From positions 1-64,000 of the forward strand of contig JANQNW010000009.1 of assembly GCA_028279375.1 (NCBI GenBank): DNA of 64,000 bases. Reading direction: 5' to 3'. The position numbers and the translations under genes are program-made. The notes beneath the pieces were generated by a model that was not told the origin of the DNA, searched no databases, and worked only from the letters and a program-made list of their open reading frames with translations. This document shows, one piece after another, positions 1 to 8,271 of this stretch; positions within the stretch are counted from its first letter, which is position 1, and each line of letters starts with the position of its first letter. This stretch comes from Phycisphaerales bacterium (GTDB taxonomy: Bacteria > Planctomycetota > Phycisphaerae > Phycisphaerales > UBA1924).

Positions 1-1427
1 AACATCCAGAGCGAGCGAATGTGATTGAGGACTGGATCCGAGGCGTCGTCGGAGAGTTGGTGCGTAATGACAGACGGCCACTCTGAGGATCGGAATCCCT
101 GCCGCGCCCGTCGAAGCCGGAGCTTGGCGCGCTCATCGATGAGTTCGGCGAGCGGTGGATCCTCTCCAGCGGCCGATCTGCGGAACAGCTCTGCGCTGAG
201 TTGGCTCGCAATCGATTGGCAGGAGTCTTCAAGCCCATCGAGCACAGCGCGCCGGTGAAGCGCTTGCTGCAGAATCGAGTGGGTGGGCCGATTCGTAATG
301 ACAAAGAAGACGACATTGACATCGAGGTCAGACGCCTTCAAGTGCGCATTGAGCCGCGCCATCGCCTCGAGCGAGAGATCGAACCCCTTGTTGCGTGGTT
401 CGAACCTGCCTGACGTGAAGAAATAGAGCGTGTTCTCAAGGTCGAGCGGGTAGCTCGGGAAGAAGTGGCCCATGACGAAACGATCGATCCTGGCCTTGCA
501 GAGTTCGTGATTGTGCTGCAGCTGGTGCGGCGCCATGTCGCGGCTGCGATTGAGACCATTGGGAAGCAATACGTCCGGGCGCCGTCCGAGCAGGCGGGCG
601 CACTCCTCCCCGGTGATGGAGGAGACCGTCGTGAAAATGTGGGCGCCGTGCGCGCAAGCGCGTTCGATCTTGTGGATCGACTGAACGTTGTAGCGTTGCG
701 CCTCCTCCTCGTGGTTCAGATGTGGGAGGTGGTCGTAGAACTCAGCGTCGTTGGAAGCGAGGTAGCGTCCGAGCAGCGTGGCGTGTGTCGTGAAGACCGT
801 TGAGACCGGGAGGCGACTGTGACGGACCATCGGGATCGCCATGCCGCCCATCCACTCATGGAAGTGCGCGACGATCGGGCGACTGGCGCCGCTCTCATCG
901 CCTTCATGGTTCGTGCCATGCTGCGCGATCGCCGCGAGCAGCTTGTGAACGGCGTCGGCGAACACGAGCACCTCATCGACCAGCGCGCCGGCGTCGAGAA
1001 GTGAGAGCTGGTGCTCCTGCCAGAACCGATGGCGCACCCGATCGAGTTCGGCAGCCTCGATCTTGTTCTCAATCAGGAGCACACGCGGGCGTCCGAGGAC
1101 CAGCCAACGTCCATGGTGGATGATGAGTCCGGCGTCTCGGAGCACGTTCACGGCGCGTCCAAGCAGGCCGGTGGGCCGGGTCGGCTCGAACTCGAGTGTC
1201 GCCGCCTCTTCGTTGTATGGGCCAACGAGGCAGTAGCGATCGCCCCATCGAGCGACCATCGATGGCGCTTTGCTGCGCAGCACCTGGTAGATGCCACCGA
1301 CCTGGTTGCAGACTTCCCAGGCCACTTCGAGAAGGAGCGGGCCGTCTCCCTCCCCGACCTCGGTGGTCGATACGGGCGGGGTTGGTGCGCTTTCAGGCGC
1401 GTGGGATTTGGCCTGTCCCTCGGGCAC
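1..1427 (-). CDS. Glycogen synthase, GT3 (eukaryotic GYS-like) family, partial
   Basis: The minus-strand reading frame is open from a GTG at 1427 to the left edge, so about 475 N-terminal codons are present and the C-terminus is missing. The N-terminus carries EVAWEVCNQVGGIYQVLRSK, which matches the conserved start of animal and fungal glycogen synthases (GT3) rather than bacterial GlgA (GT5). Further GT3-like stretches include HFHEWMGG, TTHATLLGRYLAS, LPNGLN and FTSGRFEPRNKGFD. The enzyme is expected to transfer glucose from a nucleotide sugar onto the alpha-1,4-glucan chain in the cytosol. The GTG start is preferred because an in-frame TGA lies 18 bases upstream and an AAAAGGA ribosome site precedes it. 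It is divergent from purL. Family assignment is firm; the donor (UDP- or ADP-glucose) cannot be told, and the C-terminal catalytic region is off the window. Confidence 0.88.
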   Translation of the reverse strand, partial: MPEGQAKSHAPESAPTPPVSTTEVGEGDGPLLLEVAWEVCNQVGGIYQVLRSKAPSMVARWGDRYCLVGPYNEEAATLEFEPTRPTGLLGRAVNVLRDAGLIIHHGRWLVLGRPRVLLIENKIEAAELDRVRHRFWQEHQLSLLDAGALVDEVLVFADAVHKLLAAIAQHGTNHEGDESGASRPIVAHFHEWMGGMAIPMVRHSRLPVSTVFTTHATLLGRYLASNDAEFYDHLPHLNHEEEAQRYNVQSIHKIERACAHGAHIFTTVSSITGEECARLLGRRPDVLLPNGLNRSRDMAPHQLQHNHELCKARIDRFVMGHFFPSYPLDLENTLYFFTSGRFEPRNKGFDLSLEAMARLNAHLKASDLDVNVVFFVITNRPTHSILQQALHRRAVLDGLEDSCQSIASQLSAELFRRSAAGEDPPLAELIDERAKLRLRRARQGFRSSEWPSVITHQLSDDASDPVLNHIRSLWM

Positions 1428-1517
1428 GAACGGGAGTCCTTTTCAAGAGCGTCAGTCGCTTGTCACGAGACCGCCATTGCACGTCCGGTCGTGTTCGCAC
1501 TCCAGCGGGCGCCCGCG

Positions 1518-1523
1518 TAGGAT
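1518..1523 (+). promoter_or_regulatory. Putative -10 box of purL (TAGGAT)
   Basis: TAGGAT ends six bases before the purL ATG and no ribosome binding site fits between them. Transcription from this box would start at or next to the start codon, so a leaderless mRNA is likely. No good -35 element is visible. This is inference from spacing and from similar boxes elsewhere in the window. Confidence 0.4.
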
Positions 1524-1529
1524 CGGCTC

Positions 1530-4500
1530 ATGAGCGAGTCGTCTGGAGCGGATCAGCCATCTTCCCGGTCGTCCGGTGTCTCGTCCAGCGGCGGGCGCGT
1601 GCATCGTGTTGAGGTTCGGCATGGATCGGGTCGGATCGACCCGGCTGCAGAGGCCATTCGTCGCAGCGCGATGTCGCTCGGCATCTCGCCGCGTGGTGTG
1701 CGTTGCGCCCAGGTGTACCTGATCGAGGGTGATCTCTCGCCTGACGATCTCGCATCGGCAGCGACAGGACTGCTTGCGAGCCCCGTGCTCGATGAATGGA
1801 CGATCGGCGCGGCGAGCGCGAGCCGCGACGCCCAGATTCTTGAGGTTCATCCGCTTCCCGGTGTCATGGATCCGGCGGCGCAGACCGTGCGAGACTTCCT
1901 TCGGCGGACGCTGGATGATGAGTCGATCGAGGTCAGCACCGGGCGACGTTATGACCTGACTGGTCTCTCCGAGATGGAGATCGAGACTCTCGGGATTCGG
2001 CTCCTCGCGAACCCGGTCATTCACGCGATTCATCGAGCGCCGTTTCATCCCGAAGCGCTGCCGCATGGACATGCGCATCCATTCGAGGTGCGACGCATCC
2101 CAATCCGCGCCCTGACCGATGCGGACCTCGAGCGGCTCTCCAGGAACGCACATCTGTTTCTCGATCTGCACGAGATGCGCGCAATCCAGGAGGAATACGA
2201 CGAACTCGATCGTGAGCCGACGGATATTGAGCTGGAGACACTGGCGCAGACGTGGTCCGAACATTGCGTGCACAAGACGCTCAAGAGCCGCGTGATGTAT
2301 CAGCCGCCCATAGGTGACGACCTCACGTATGACGGGCGTCCCGGTCACACGGTGCAGGCGGATGGGTCGGTGCTGATCGACAATCTGCTTCGAAGCACGG
2401 TGGCGGCCGCGACACATGAGCTCATCGCCGACGGCGTCGATTGGACATTGAGCGTCTTCGTCGACAACGCCGGGGTGATTGAATTCGACGACGAGCACGC
2501 GGTGTGCGTGAAGGTGGAGACGCATAATCACCCCAGCGCGATCGAGCCCTACGGTGGGGCGGCGACGGGTGTTGGAGGCTGCATTCGCGATGTCATCGGG
2601 ACCGGACTCGCCGCGAAGCCGATCGCGAACACCGATGTGTTCTGTGTGGCGCCGCCAGAGACGCGCGATGTTCCCGCAGGCTGCCTGGCGCCGCGCCGCA
2701 TCCTGACGAACGTCGTCGCCGGCGTGCGTGATTACGGCAATCGGATGGGAATTCCAACAATCAACGGCGCCGTGAGCTTTGACGAGCGCTACATCGGGAA
2801 CCCACTTGTGTATTGCGGATGCGTCGGCGTCATGCCGAAAGAGCTTGCGACAGGAGACGCGAAACCGGGGGATCTCATCGTCGCACTCGGTGGGCGCACC
2901 GGTCGCGACGGCATTCACGGCGCGACATTCTCCTCCGCGGAGCTGACCGACACGCACGCTGACGAGTTCTCACATGCGGTGCAGATCGGAAACGCGATCG
3001 AAGAGAAGAAGGTCCTCGACGCGATTCTCCGAGCGCGCGACGCCGAGGGCGGCCCGCTGTACTCAGCCATCACAGACTGCGGCGCCGGGGGATTCAGCTC
3101 AGCGGTGGGGGAGATGGGCGAGCGCATCGGCGCCGAGGTGCACCTGGAGCGAGCGCCGCTGAAGTACGCGGGTCTGTCTTACACGGAGATCTGGATCAGC
3201 GAAGCGCAGGAGCGCATGGTGCTGTCCGTTCCGGAAGCGCAGCTCGAGCGACTCCGGACGATCTGCGATGATGAGTCGGTCGAGATGTGCGTGCTTGGCG
3301 TATTCGGGACACCGAACGCCGACTTGATCCTCAACTACGACGGCGTCGAAGTTGGCAGGCTTCCGATGGATTTCCTGCACAACGGGATCCCGACGCCGAA
3401 GCGTGTCGCGCGATCCGAGCCGATCGCAACAGAGAATGTCGCGCCGGATCTCTCGCATGTCAATGCAACGGATGCGCTGCTCAAGTTGCTCTCGCATCCG
3501 AACATCGCCTCAAAGCACTGGATCGTTCGTCAATACGACCATGAAGTGCAGGGCGCCACGGCGGTCAAGCCGCTTGTCGGTCCGGGAGGAGTCGGGCCAG
3601 GCGACGCTTCGGTCATCCTTCCGGTTCCGCTGTCCACAAGGGGCCTTGCCGTCGGCTGCGGCCTCGCGACAGGCATGGGCGACACCGAGGACGGCGGCGA
3701 CCCCCACCTGATGGCGCTCGCAGCGATTGACGAGTGCGTGCGGAATCTGGTCTGCGTCGGCGCCGATCCCTCACGGATCGCGATTCTCGACAACTTCTGC
3801 TGGCCCGCGTGCGCACGCGAGGAGAACCTCGGCTCGCTCGTTCGCGCCGCGGAGGGATGTTACGACGGCGCGATGGCCTATCGCACGCCCTTTGTCTCCG
3901 GGAAGGATTCGCTCAACAACCAGTTCACGACTGACGACGGACGGACGATCGAGATACCGCCGACGCTGCTGATTTCCGGCATCGGCATCGTGCACGACGT
4001 GCGAAGATGTGTGACATCAGACGCGAAGCGCGCGGGGAATCTGCTCGTGGTCATAGGTGAGGCGTCGAGCGCTCTCGGGGGCTCGCACTTTGCGGCGCTC
4101 ATGGCGGCGCGCAGACTTTCGCGTCCTCGCGTAGATCTCGAAGCGGGTCCTCGCAACGCCGAGCGCGTGGCGCGGTTGATCAGCGAGGGCGTCGCCGTCA
4201 GCGCACACGATTGTTCAGACGGCGGGCTCCTCGTGGCGGTTGCCGAGATGCTGATTGGCTCGTCCGGCGGTGCGCGGGCGCTGGGAGCCGACCTGGATCT
4301 GGGCGGTTTGCTCGCGCGAGACAGCATCGACGCGCTGAGCGCCTGCTTTGGAGAATCAGCTTCGCGCTATGTGGTCGAGATCGACGGCGCTCGACGGTCG
4401 AACGTCGAGGAGATCCTCGATGGGGCTCCATACCGCGTGCTCGGCGAGATCAACGAGTCAGGTCGCCTGGGCTGCACCGAGGTCTCGCTGAAAATCGATG

Positions 4501-4544
4501 TGGATCATCTGGTGTCCGCCTGGCGCGGGCCGCTTGACTGGTGA
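1530..4544 (+). CDS. purL: Phosphoribosylformylglycinamidine synthase PurL with N-terminal tandem PurS-like domains
   Basis: Converts FGAR to FGAM in purine synthesis, using ammonia from PurQ. The protein has 1004 residues; small PurL is usually about 740. The PurL core starts near residue 205 and shows WSEHC (W242), THNHPSA (about 330-337), GGAATGVGGCIRD and the late HDCSDGGL. The extra N-terminus contains two PurS-like units: about 25-95 (RVEVRHGSGRIDP ... VYLIEGDL ... LLASPVL) and about 105-185 (LEVHPLPGVMDP ... RRYDLTGL ... LLANPVI). Stand-alone PurS is about 84 residues and works as an oligomer, so the fusion probably supplies this partner in cis. The gene is followed after 4 bases by purQ. 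The ATG at 1530 sits six bases after a TAGGAT box. The PurL call is very sure; the PurS reading is from motif comparison by eye. Confidence 0.96.
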   Translation: MSESSGADQPSSRSSGVSSSGGRVHRVEVRHGSGRIDPAAEAIRRSAMSLGISPRGVRCAQVYLIEGDLSPDDLASAATGLLASPVLDEWTIGAASASRDAQILEVHPLPGVMDPAAQTVRDFLRRTLDDESIEVSTGRRYDLTGLSEMEIETLGIRLLANPVIHAIHRAPFHPEALPHGHAHPFEVRRIPIRALTDADLERLSRNAHLFLDLHEMRAIQEEYDELDREPTDIELETLAQTWSEHCVHKTLKSRVMYQPPIGDDLTYDGRPGHTVQADGSVLIDNLLRSTVAAATHELIADGVDWTLSVFVDNAGVIEFDDEHAVCVKVETHNHPSAIEPYGGAATGVGGCIRDVIGTGLAAKPIANTDVFCVAPPETRDVPAGCLAPRRILTNVVAGVRDYGNRMGIPTINGAVSFDERYIGNPLVYCGCVGVMPKELATGDAKPGDLIVALGGRTGRDGIHGATFSSAELTDTHADEFSHAVQIGNAIEEKKVLDAILRARDAEGGPLYSAITDCGAGGFSSAVGEMGERIGAEVHLERAPLKYAGLSYTEIWISEAQERMVLSVPEAQLERLRTICDDESVEMCVLGVFGTPNADLILNYDGVEVGRLPMDFLHNGIPTPKRVARSEPIATENVAPDLSHVNATDALLKLLSHPNIASKHWIVRQYDHEVQGATAVKPLVGPGGVGPGDASVILPVPLSTRGLAVGCGLATGMGDTEDGGDPHLMALAAIDECVRNLVCVGADPSRIAILDNFCWPACAREENLGSLVRAAEGCYDGAMAYRTPFVSGKDSLNNQFTTDDGRTIEIPPTLLISGIGIVHDVRRCVTSDAKRAGNLLVVIGEASSALGGSHFAALMAARRLSRPRVDLEAGPRNAERVARLISEGVAVSAHDCSDGGLLVAVAEMLIGSSGGARALGADLDLGGLLARDSIDALSACFGESASRYVVEIDGARRSNVEEILDGAPYRVLGEINESGRLGCTEVSLKIDVDHLVSAWRGPLDW

Positions 4545-4548
4545 TTGG

Positions 4549-5442
4549 ATGACGACACTGACAATGCCCGCTACCGAAGTGAAACCTCGCGCTCTTGTGA
4601 TTCGTGCAGCAGGTACGAACTGCGATCTGGAGATGATTCGCGGCTTCGAACTCGCCGGCGCATGCGTGGATCATGTGCATCTCGATGGCCTGATCGCCGA
4701 TCCTGCGGAGATCGCTGGATTCGATCTGATTGGTTTCCCGGGCGGATTCAGCTTCGGTGACGACGTGGCGTCCGGCCGTGTCTTCGCTGCGAAGTGTCGC
4801 GAGGGGCTCTATCCGGCTCTTTGCGACGCCGCGGCTCGGGGCGTTCCGATGATCGGTGTCTGCAATGGATTCCAGATCATGGCGCAAATCGGTCTGCTTC
4901 CCGGGCCAGCGGACGGCGTGTGGTCTGTCGAGGCGCCTCCGGAGCAGTCCATCGCGCTGACGGAGAATGCTGGCGCGAGCTTCATCGACGACTGGGAGGA
5001 GGTCTCAGTTCCGGATGACTCGCGATGCATCTGGACGAGAAACCTCTTTGAGACCGCGCTCTCCAACGAGGCGCGCTCGCGTGTGATGCGACTCCCACTG
5101 GCCAGTGGCGAAGGCCGTTTCGTCGCAAAGGACGAGGCGGTCCTGGCGGCGCTTCGAGAGCGAGGGCAGATCGCGATTCGATACGGAGAGAATCTCAACG
5201 GCTCAGAGGGCTCCATCGCAGGTGTCTGTGATCCGACCGGTCGGATCTTCGGACTCATGCCGCATCCCGATCGCTACCTCGACTGGACGTTGCATCCATT
5301 CTGGACAGCGCTCTCGCCCGAGGAGCGCACAGGAGAGACGCCTGGTCTGCGCATGTTCCGGAATGCGGTCGATCTCGTGGTGCAGGAGAAGCAAAGCGGC
5401 TCGCCGGGCGAGACTATGCAACGAGGAGGCGCGCATGGCTGA
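4549..5442 (+). CDS. purQ: Phosphoribosylformylglycinamidine synthase glutaminase subunit PurQ
   Basis: Class I glutamine amidotransferase subunit that releases ammonia from glutamine for PurL. The 297-residue protein has the oxyanion segment GFPGGFSFGDDVASG, the nucleophile elbow GVCNGFQIM with Cys105, and the C-terminal LMPHPDRYLDW that holds the catalytic His. In most PurQ proteins this last motif reads HPE; here Asp follows the proline, a conservative change at the third triad position. The ATG at 4549 is chosen because it lies just 4 bases after the purL stop; longer in-frame starts lie inside purL. A second ATG at 4564 is possible. The gene ends by overlapping the next gene by 8 bases, so purL-purQ-membrane protein form one transcription unit. 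Confidence 0.95.
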   Translation: MTTLTMPATEVKPRALVIRAAGTNCDLEMIRGFELAGACVDHVHLDGLIADPAEIAGFDLIGFPGGFSFGDDVASGRVFAAKCREGLYPALCDAAARGVPMIGVCNGFQIMAQIGLLPGPADGVWSVEAPPEQSIALTENAGASFIDDWEEVSVPDDSRCIWTRNLFETALSNEARSRVMRLPLASGEGRFVAKDEAVLAALRERGQIAIRYGENLNGSEGSIAGVCDPTGRIFGLMPHPDRYLDWTLHPFWTALSPEERTGETPGLRMFRNAVDLVVQEKQSGSPGETMQRGGAHG

Positions 5443-6337
5443 CGCAGCGAGCGACGGCGCAGCCAGCCGAGGAGGCCTTCGCCGGCCGTGCATCAAATGC
5501 GGGTACGAACTCGCCGGACTCGCCGACGATGCGAAATGTCCGGAATGCGGAGCGGCGGTTTCTCAATCAGTCGCCGGTGACCTGTGCCTCGCGCCGATGG
5601 CGACGATCCGGTCGATGGCGACCGGGGCGCGGCTTGTCTCGCTTGCCTGCATCCTGACGCCCATCGGACTCATCGGCCTCCTGGTTGATTCCATCGTCTC
5701 GGGTGGTCGCTCCGAGGAGTTCTACGCGCTCTTCGGCATCGGCTTTACTTTGCTCGTCGGCAATCTCTGGATCGTCGGTTGGTGGAAGCTCACGCCGCGT
5801 TCACCGGAGGCTCCCAATGTGAAGCTACGCGGTCGCGCCGGCGCTGTCATACGAGCGCTTCTCATACTCGCGATCGTCTCCGAGATCGACGCCGTCGTCG
5901 CGGCGGTCGCGGCGGTGATCCGACGCGGCTGGCCGCCACCTTCCACGAACGCCGGGCTCGCCGCGCTCATCGTGGTCGGCGTCGCATGCGGCGCGGTCGT
6001 CCTGCTGGTGACCCTGGCGACGATCGCGCTCGGCTTCACACACACGCGCCGGATCGCGCTGCTCATTCCCGATCTGCGATTGGCCCGGTCCGCCCGACGC
6101 CTTTTCTGGATCGGCGCGGGCTTGCTTCTCGTGGAGGCCGGGATCCTTGTCATCCTCGGCCTGATCGCTGAGGGTCACCTACAGTCGATCGAGTTCATGC
6201 GTCCATACCTTGCGATTGGAGGCATGCTCATCCTCGTGTATCTGGTGGTGGCGTTCATCCTGATGGTTCTGAGGCTTGCACGCGGACTCCGTCGCCTTGC
6301 AGGGGCGGAGGGGCAGATCGTTCCACAGACCGCCTGA
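5435..6337 (+). CDS. Zinc-ribbon multi-pass membrane protein of planctomycete type, function unknown
   Basis: A 300-residue protein. Residues about 19-38 form a small zinc ribbon (CIKCGYELAGL ... CPECG), a module seen at the N-terminus of many planctomycete membrane proteins. After it come about five or six hydrophobic segments, for example LVSLACILTPIGLIGLLV, FGIGFTLLVGNLWIVGWW, AALIVVGVACGAVVLLVTLA, LFWIGAGLLLVEAGILVIL and AIGGMLILVYLVVAFILMVL. It therefore sits in a membrane with the ribbon probably cytosolic. The ATG at 5435 overlaps the end of purQ by 8 bases and is preceded by GAGGAGG, which decides the start over longer in-frame options. No enzyme motif is seen, and the link to purine synthesis is positional only. 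Confidence 0.8.
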   Translation: MADAASDGAASRGGLRRPCIKCGYELAGLADDAKCPECGAAVSQSVAGDLCLAPMATIRSMATGARLVSLACILTPIGLIGLLVDSIVSGGRSEEFYALFGIGFTLLVGNLWIVGWWKLTPRSPEAPNVKLRGRAGAVIRALLILAIVSEIDAVVAAVAAVIRRGWPPPSTNAGLAALIVVGVACGAVVLLVTLATIALGFTHTRRIALLIPDLRLARSARRLFWIGAGLLLVEAGILVILGLIAEGHLQSIEFMRPYLAIGGMLILVYLVVAFILMVLRLARGLRRLAGAEGQIVPQTA

Positions 6338-6533
6338 ATCGGGCATGGCTGGCCTGTTCGGCCGCCTGGCGTCGATGCTTATGGGACAGGGCCGCCGGGA
6401 GGGGGCCGCCATCTCGCGGGGCTGGAATTCCGCGGCCGAATCTGTTCTCCTAGTCGCCCTTCCAGAGGAACCGATTGCCCATCGGGAGGCCGTTTCCCGC
6501 TCATTGAGCCCGACCTCCCTGGAGTGTCTTTGC

Positions 6534-7676
6534 ATGTCTGCAGATCAGTCCGCATCGCCATCGAGCGCGACCACGTCCCGTCTCCTCGACAAGCCCGTCG
6601 AGGTGCACCTCCCGACGAAGGTCGATCCGACCGAGGTGCAGACATTGCGCTGCGGCGTTGTCGGCGTTGGTCGCATGGGGCGTCATCACGCCCGCGTGTA
6701 CGCCGAGATGCCGAATGTCGAGCTCGTCGGTGTTGTGGACGCCGACGAGGAACGCCGCGAGGTCGTCTCTGATCGCCATGCATGCCCCGCCTTCGACTCG
6801 GTGGATGCGCTGATCGAGGCAGGTGTGGACGCGGTGAGCATTGCCGTGCCGACGACGAACCATCTTCCGGTCGCCCGGAAGCTCATGAACGCAGGCGTCG
6901 CATGTCTCGTCGAGAAGCCCCTGGCGCGGGACGCTGAGGAGGCTCGTGAGCTGGTCGAACTCTCCGAGCGGACCGGCGTCGTCCTGCAGGTGGGACATTC
7001 CGAGCGATTCAATCCCGCGGTTCGGGCGCTCGTGCGCGAGCATGAGAGCCACCCGGACCGAGGCGGCATCATTCCGCGATTCATCGAAGTGCATCGTGTA
7101 AGCCCGATGACCTTCCGCAGCGTGGATGTCAGCGTCGTATTTGACATGATGATCCACGATCTCGATGTCGTCCTGATGCTCATGGACGGCGATGAGCCGG
7201 TTGAAGTTGAGGCGAGCGGCGTGCCGGTGATTACCGAGCACCCTGACATCTGCAACGCCCGGCTGACCTTCGATCGCCCGCAGGGCAAGTGCGTGGCGAA
7301 CATCACCGCCTCGAGACTCGCGCTCAAGACGGAACGCAAGATCAGGATCATCGGGGACGACGCGTACGTCAGCGTCGACTACGCGAGGAAATCGGGCGTC
7401 GTGATTCGAAGAACGGCCAACCGGATTCAGCTCGAAGAGGTCCGCGACGAACTCCGTAGGGGCACGGATCTGAGCGATCTGGACTACGGGGAACTCGTCG
7501 CTCTCGAGAACCTCGAGATCGACGACGCCGAGCCACTACGCATGCAGGCGGAGAGCTTCCTCGACGCCATTCGCACCGGCGAGCGTCCCGAGGTGGACGC
7601 CCAGGCGGGCTTCGCGGCGGTCCGGACGGCCGAGCGGATCGAGGCGTCGATCATGGCTGATCTGAAGGCGCCCTGA
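6534..7676 (+). CDS. Gfo/Idh/MocA family NAD(P)-dependent oxidoreductase
   Basis: A 380-residue sugar-type dehydrogenase. The Rossmann fold begins near residue 40 with CGVVGVGRMGRHHARVY (GxGxxG) and ends its first strand pair with VVDADEERR. The family catalytic motif EKPLA follows, then VGHSERFNP, where the His and Asn are typical, and the C-terminal alpha/beta domain carries MMIHDLDVVL. Sequence style is close to UDP-N-acetylglucosamine 3-dehydrogenases (GnnA-like), but no gnnB or lpxA partner is next to it, so the substrate is not assigned. The ATG at 6534 is preceded by a modest GGAG; about 40 residues before the Rossmann domain look disordered. The 196 bases upstream show no other gene. 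Confidence 0.85.
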   Translation: MSADQSASPSSATTSRLLDKPVEVHLPTKVDPTEVQTLRCGVVGVGRMGRHHARVYAEMPNVELVGVVDADEERREVVSDRHACPAFDSVDALIEAGVDAVSIAVPTTNHLPVARKLMNAGVACLVEKPLARDAEEARELVELSERTGVVLQVGHSERFNPAVRALVREHESHPDRGGIIPRFIEVHRVSPMTFRSVDVSVVFDMMIHDLDVVLMLMDGDEPVEVEASGVPVITEHPDICNARLTFDRPQGKCVANITASRLALKTERKIRIIGDDAYVSVDYARKSGVVIRRTANRIQLEEVRDELRRGTDLSDLDYGELVALENLEIDDAEPLRMQAESFLDAIRTGERPEVDAQAGFAAVRTAERIEASIMADLKAP

Positions 7677-7722
7677 GGGATCTCGAGACCCCGCGGCGGA
7701 CGCGAGTCCAGGCGGGTTTTCC

Positions 7723-7731
7723 TGCTATACT
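7723..7731 (+). promoter_or_regulatory. Putative extended -10 promoter for atpC (TGCTATACT)
   Basis: TG-n-TATACT is a good extended -10 element 37 bases before the GTG of atpC. It lies just after the oxidoreductase stop at 7676, so atpC probably has its own promoter. No convincing -35 is seen, as expected for an extended -10 type. Confidence 0.5.
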
Positions 7732-7768
7732 CCCGCCCCCAAATTCCCAAGAGACGGAGCGCCTGGAC

Positions 7769-8194
7769 GTGGCCGAGAAGACATTCCACTGCAAGCTGAT
7801 CACCCCCGAAGCGTGCGTCCTCGACAACGAGGTGACGAGCGTGGTCTTTCCGCAATGGGATGGACAGGTCGGCGTGCTGCCGAAGCGGGCGCCGCTGATG
7901 TCGAAGATGGGTCTGGGAGAGCTTCGCATTAAGTTCGCCGAAGGTGGCACCCGCTCGTATCTGCTCGAAGGCGGATTCGCCCAGATGGTGGACAACAATC
8001 TGACAATGCTGGCCGAGGGCGCGCACTCCGCGGAGACGCTTTCCGAGCAGGAAGCGCAGGCGGAACTCGCAGAGGCTGAGGCGCGGTCTCCCCAGGACGC
8101 GAAGGACATGGCCCGGGTGACGCACGATCGTCGTCGCGCCAAGCTGAAGCTGGAGCTCGCTCGCCGATTCCGCGAGCAGGGCGGCGGCGTCTGA
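7769..8194 (+). CDS. atpC: ATP synthase F1 subunit epsilon
   Basis: A 141-residue protein matching the epsilon subunit of the F1 rotor: N-terminal beta-sandwich (FHCKLITPEACVLDNEVTSV, GQVGVLPKRAPLMSKMGLGEL, YLLEGGFAQM) followed by a helical hairpin rich in Glu and Ala (about 90-137). It couples the central stalk to catalysis and can inhibit ATP hydrolysis. The start is GTG with GACGGAG upstream. The other atp genes are not here: the neighbours are an oxidoreductase and a sulfotransferase. In many bacteria atpC closes the atp operon, so this copy is detached. It looks intact, and nothing suggests decay. Confidence 0.93.
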   Translation: MAEKTFHCKLITPEACVLDNEVTSVVFPQWDGQVGVLPKRAPLMSKMGLGELRIKFAEGGTRSYLLEGGFAQMVDNNLTMLAEGAHSAETLSEQEAQAELAEAEARSPQDAKDMARVTHDRRRAKLKLELARRFREQGGGV

Positions 8195-8271
8195 CCGGGA
8201 TCGCACGCCCTCGCCATTCCCGGTTTCACTGAATACACCAGAGTCTGAGCGGCCCGATCCGATGGACTGGT

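Noticed and set aside
1452-2957. Long minus-strand open frame (about 500 codons) opposite purL
   Set aside because: It lies entirely over purL and has Arg/His-rich, low-similarity composition typical of antisense frames in high-GC DNA.
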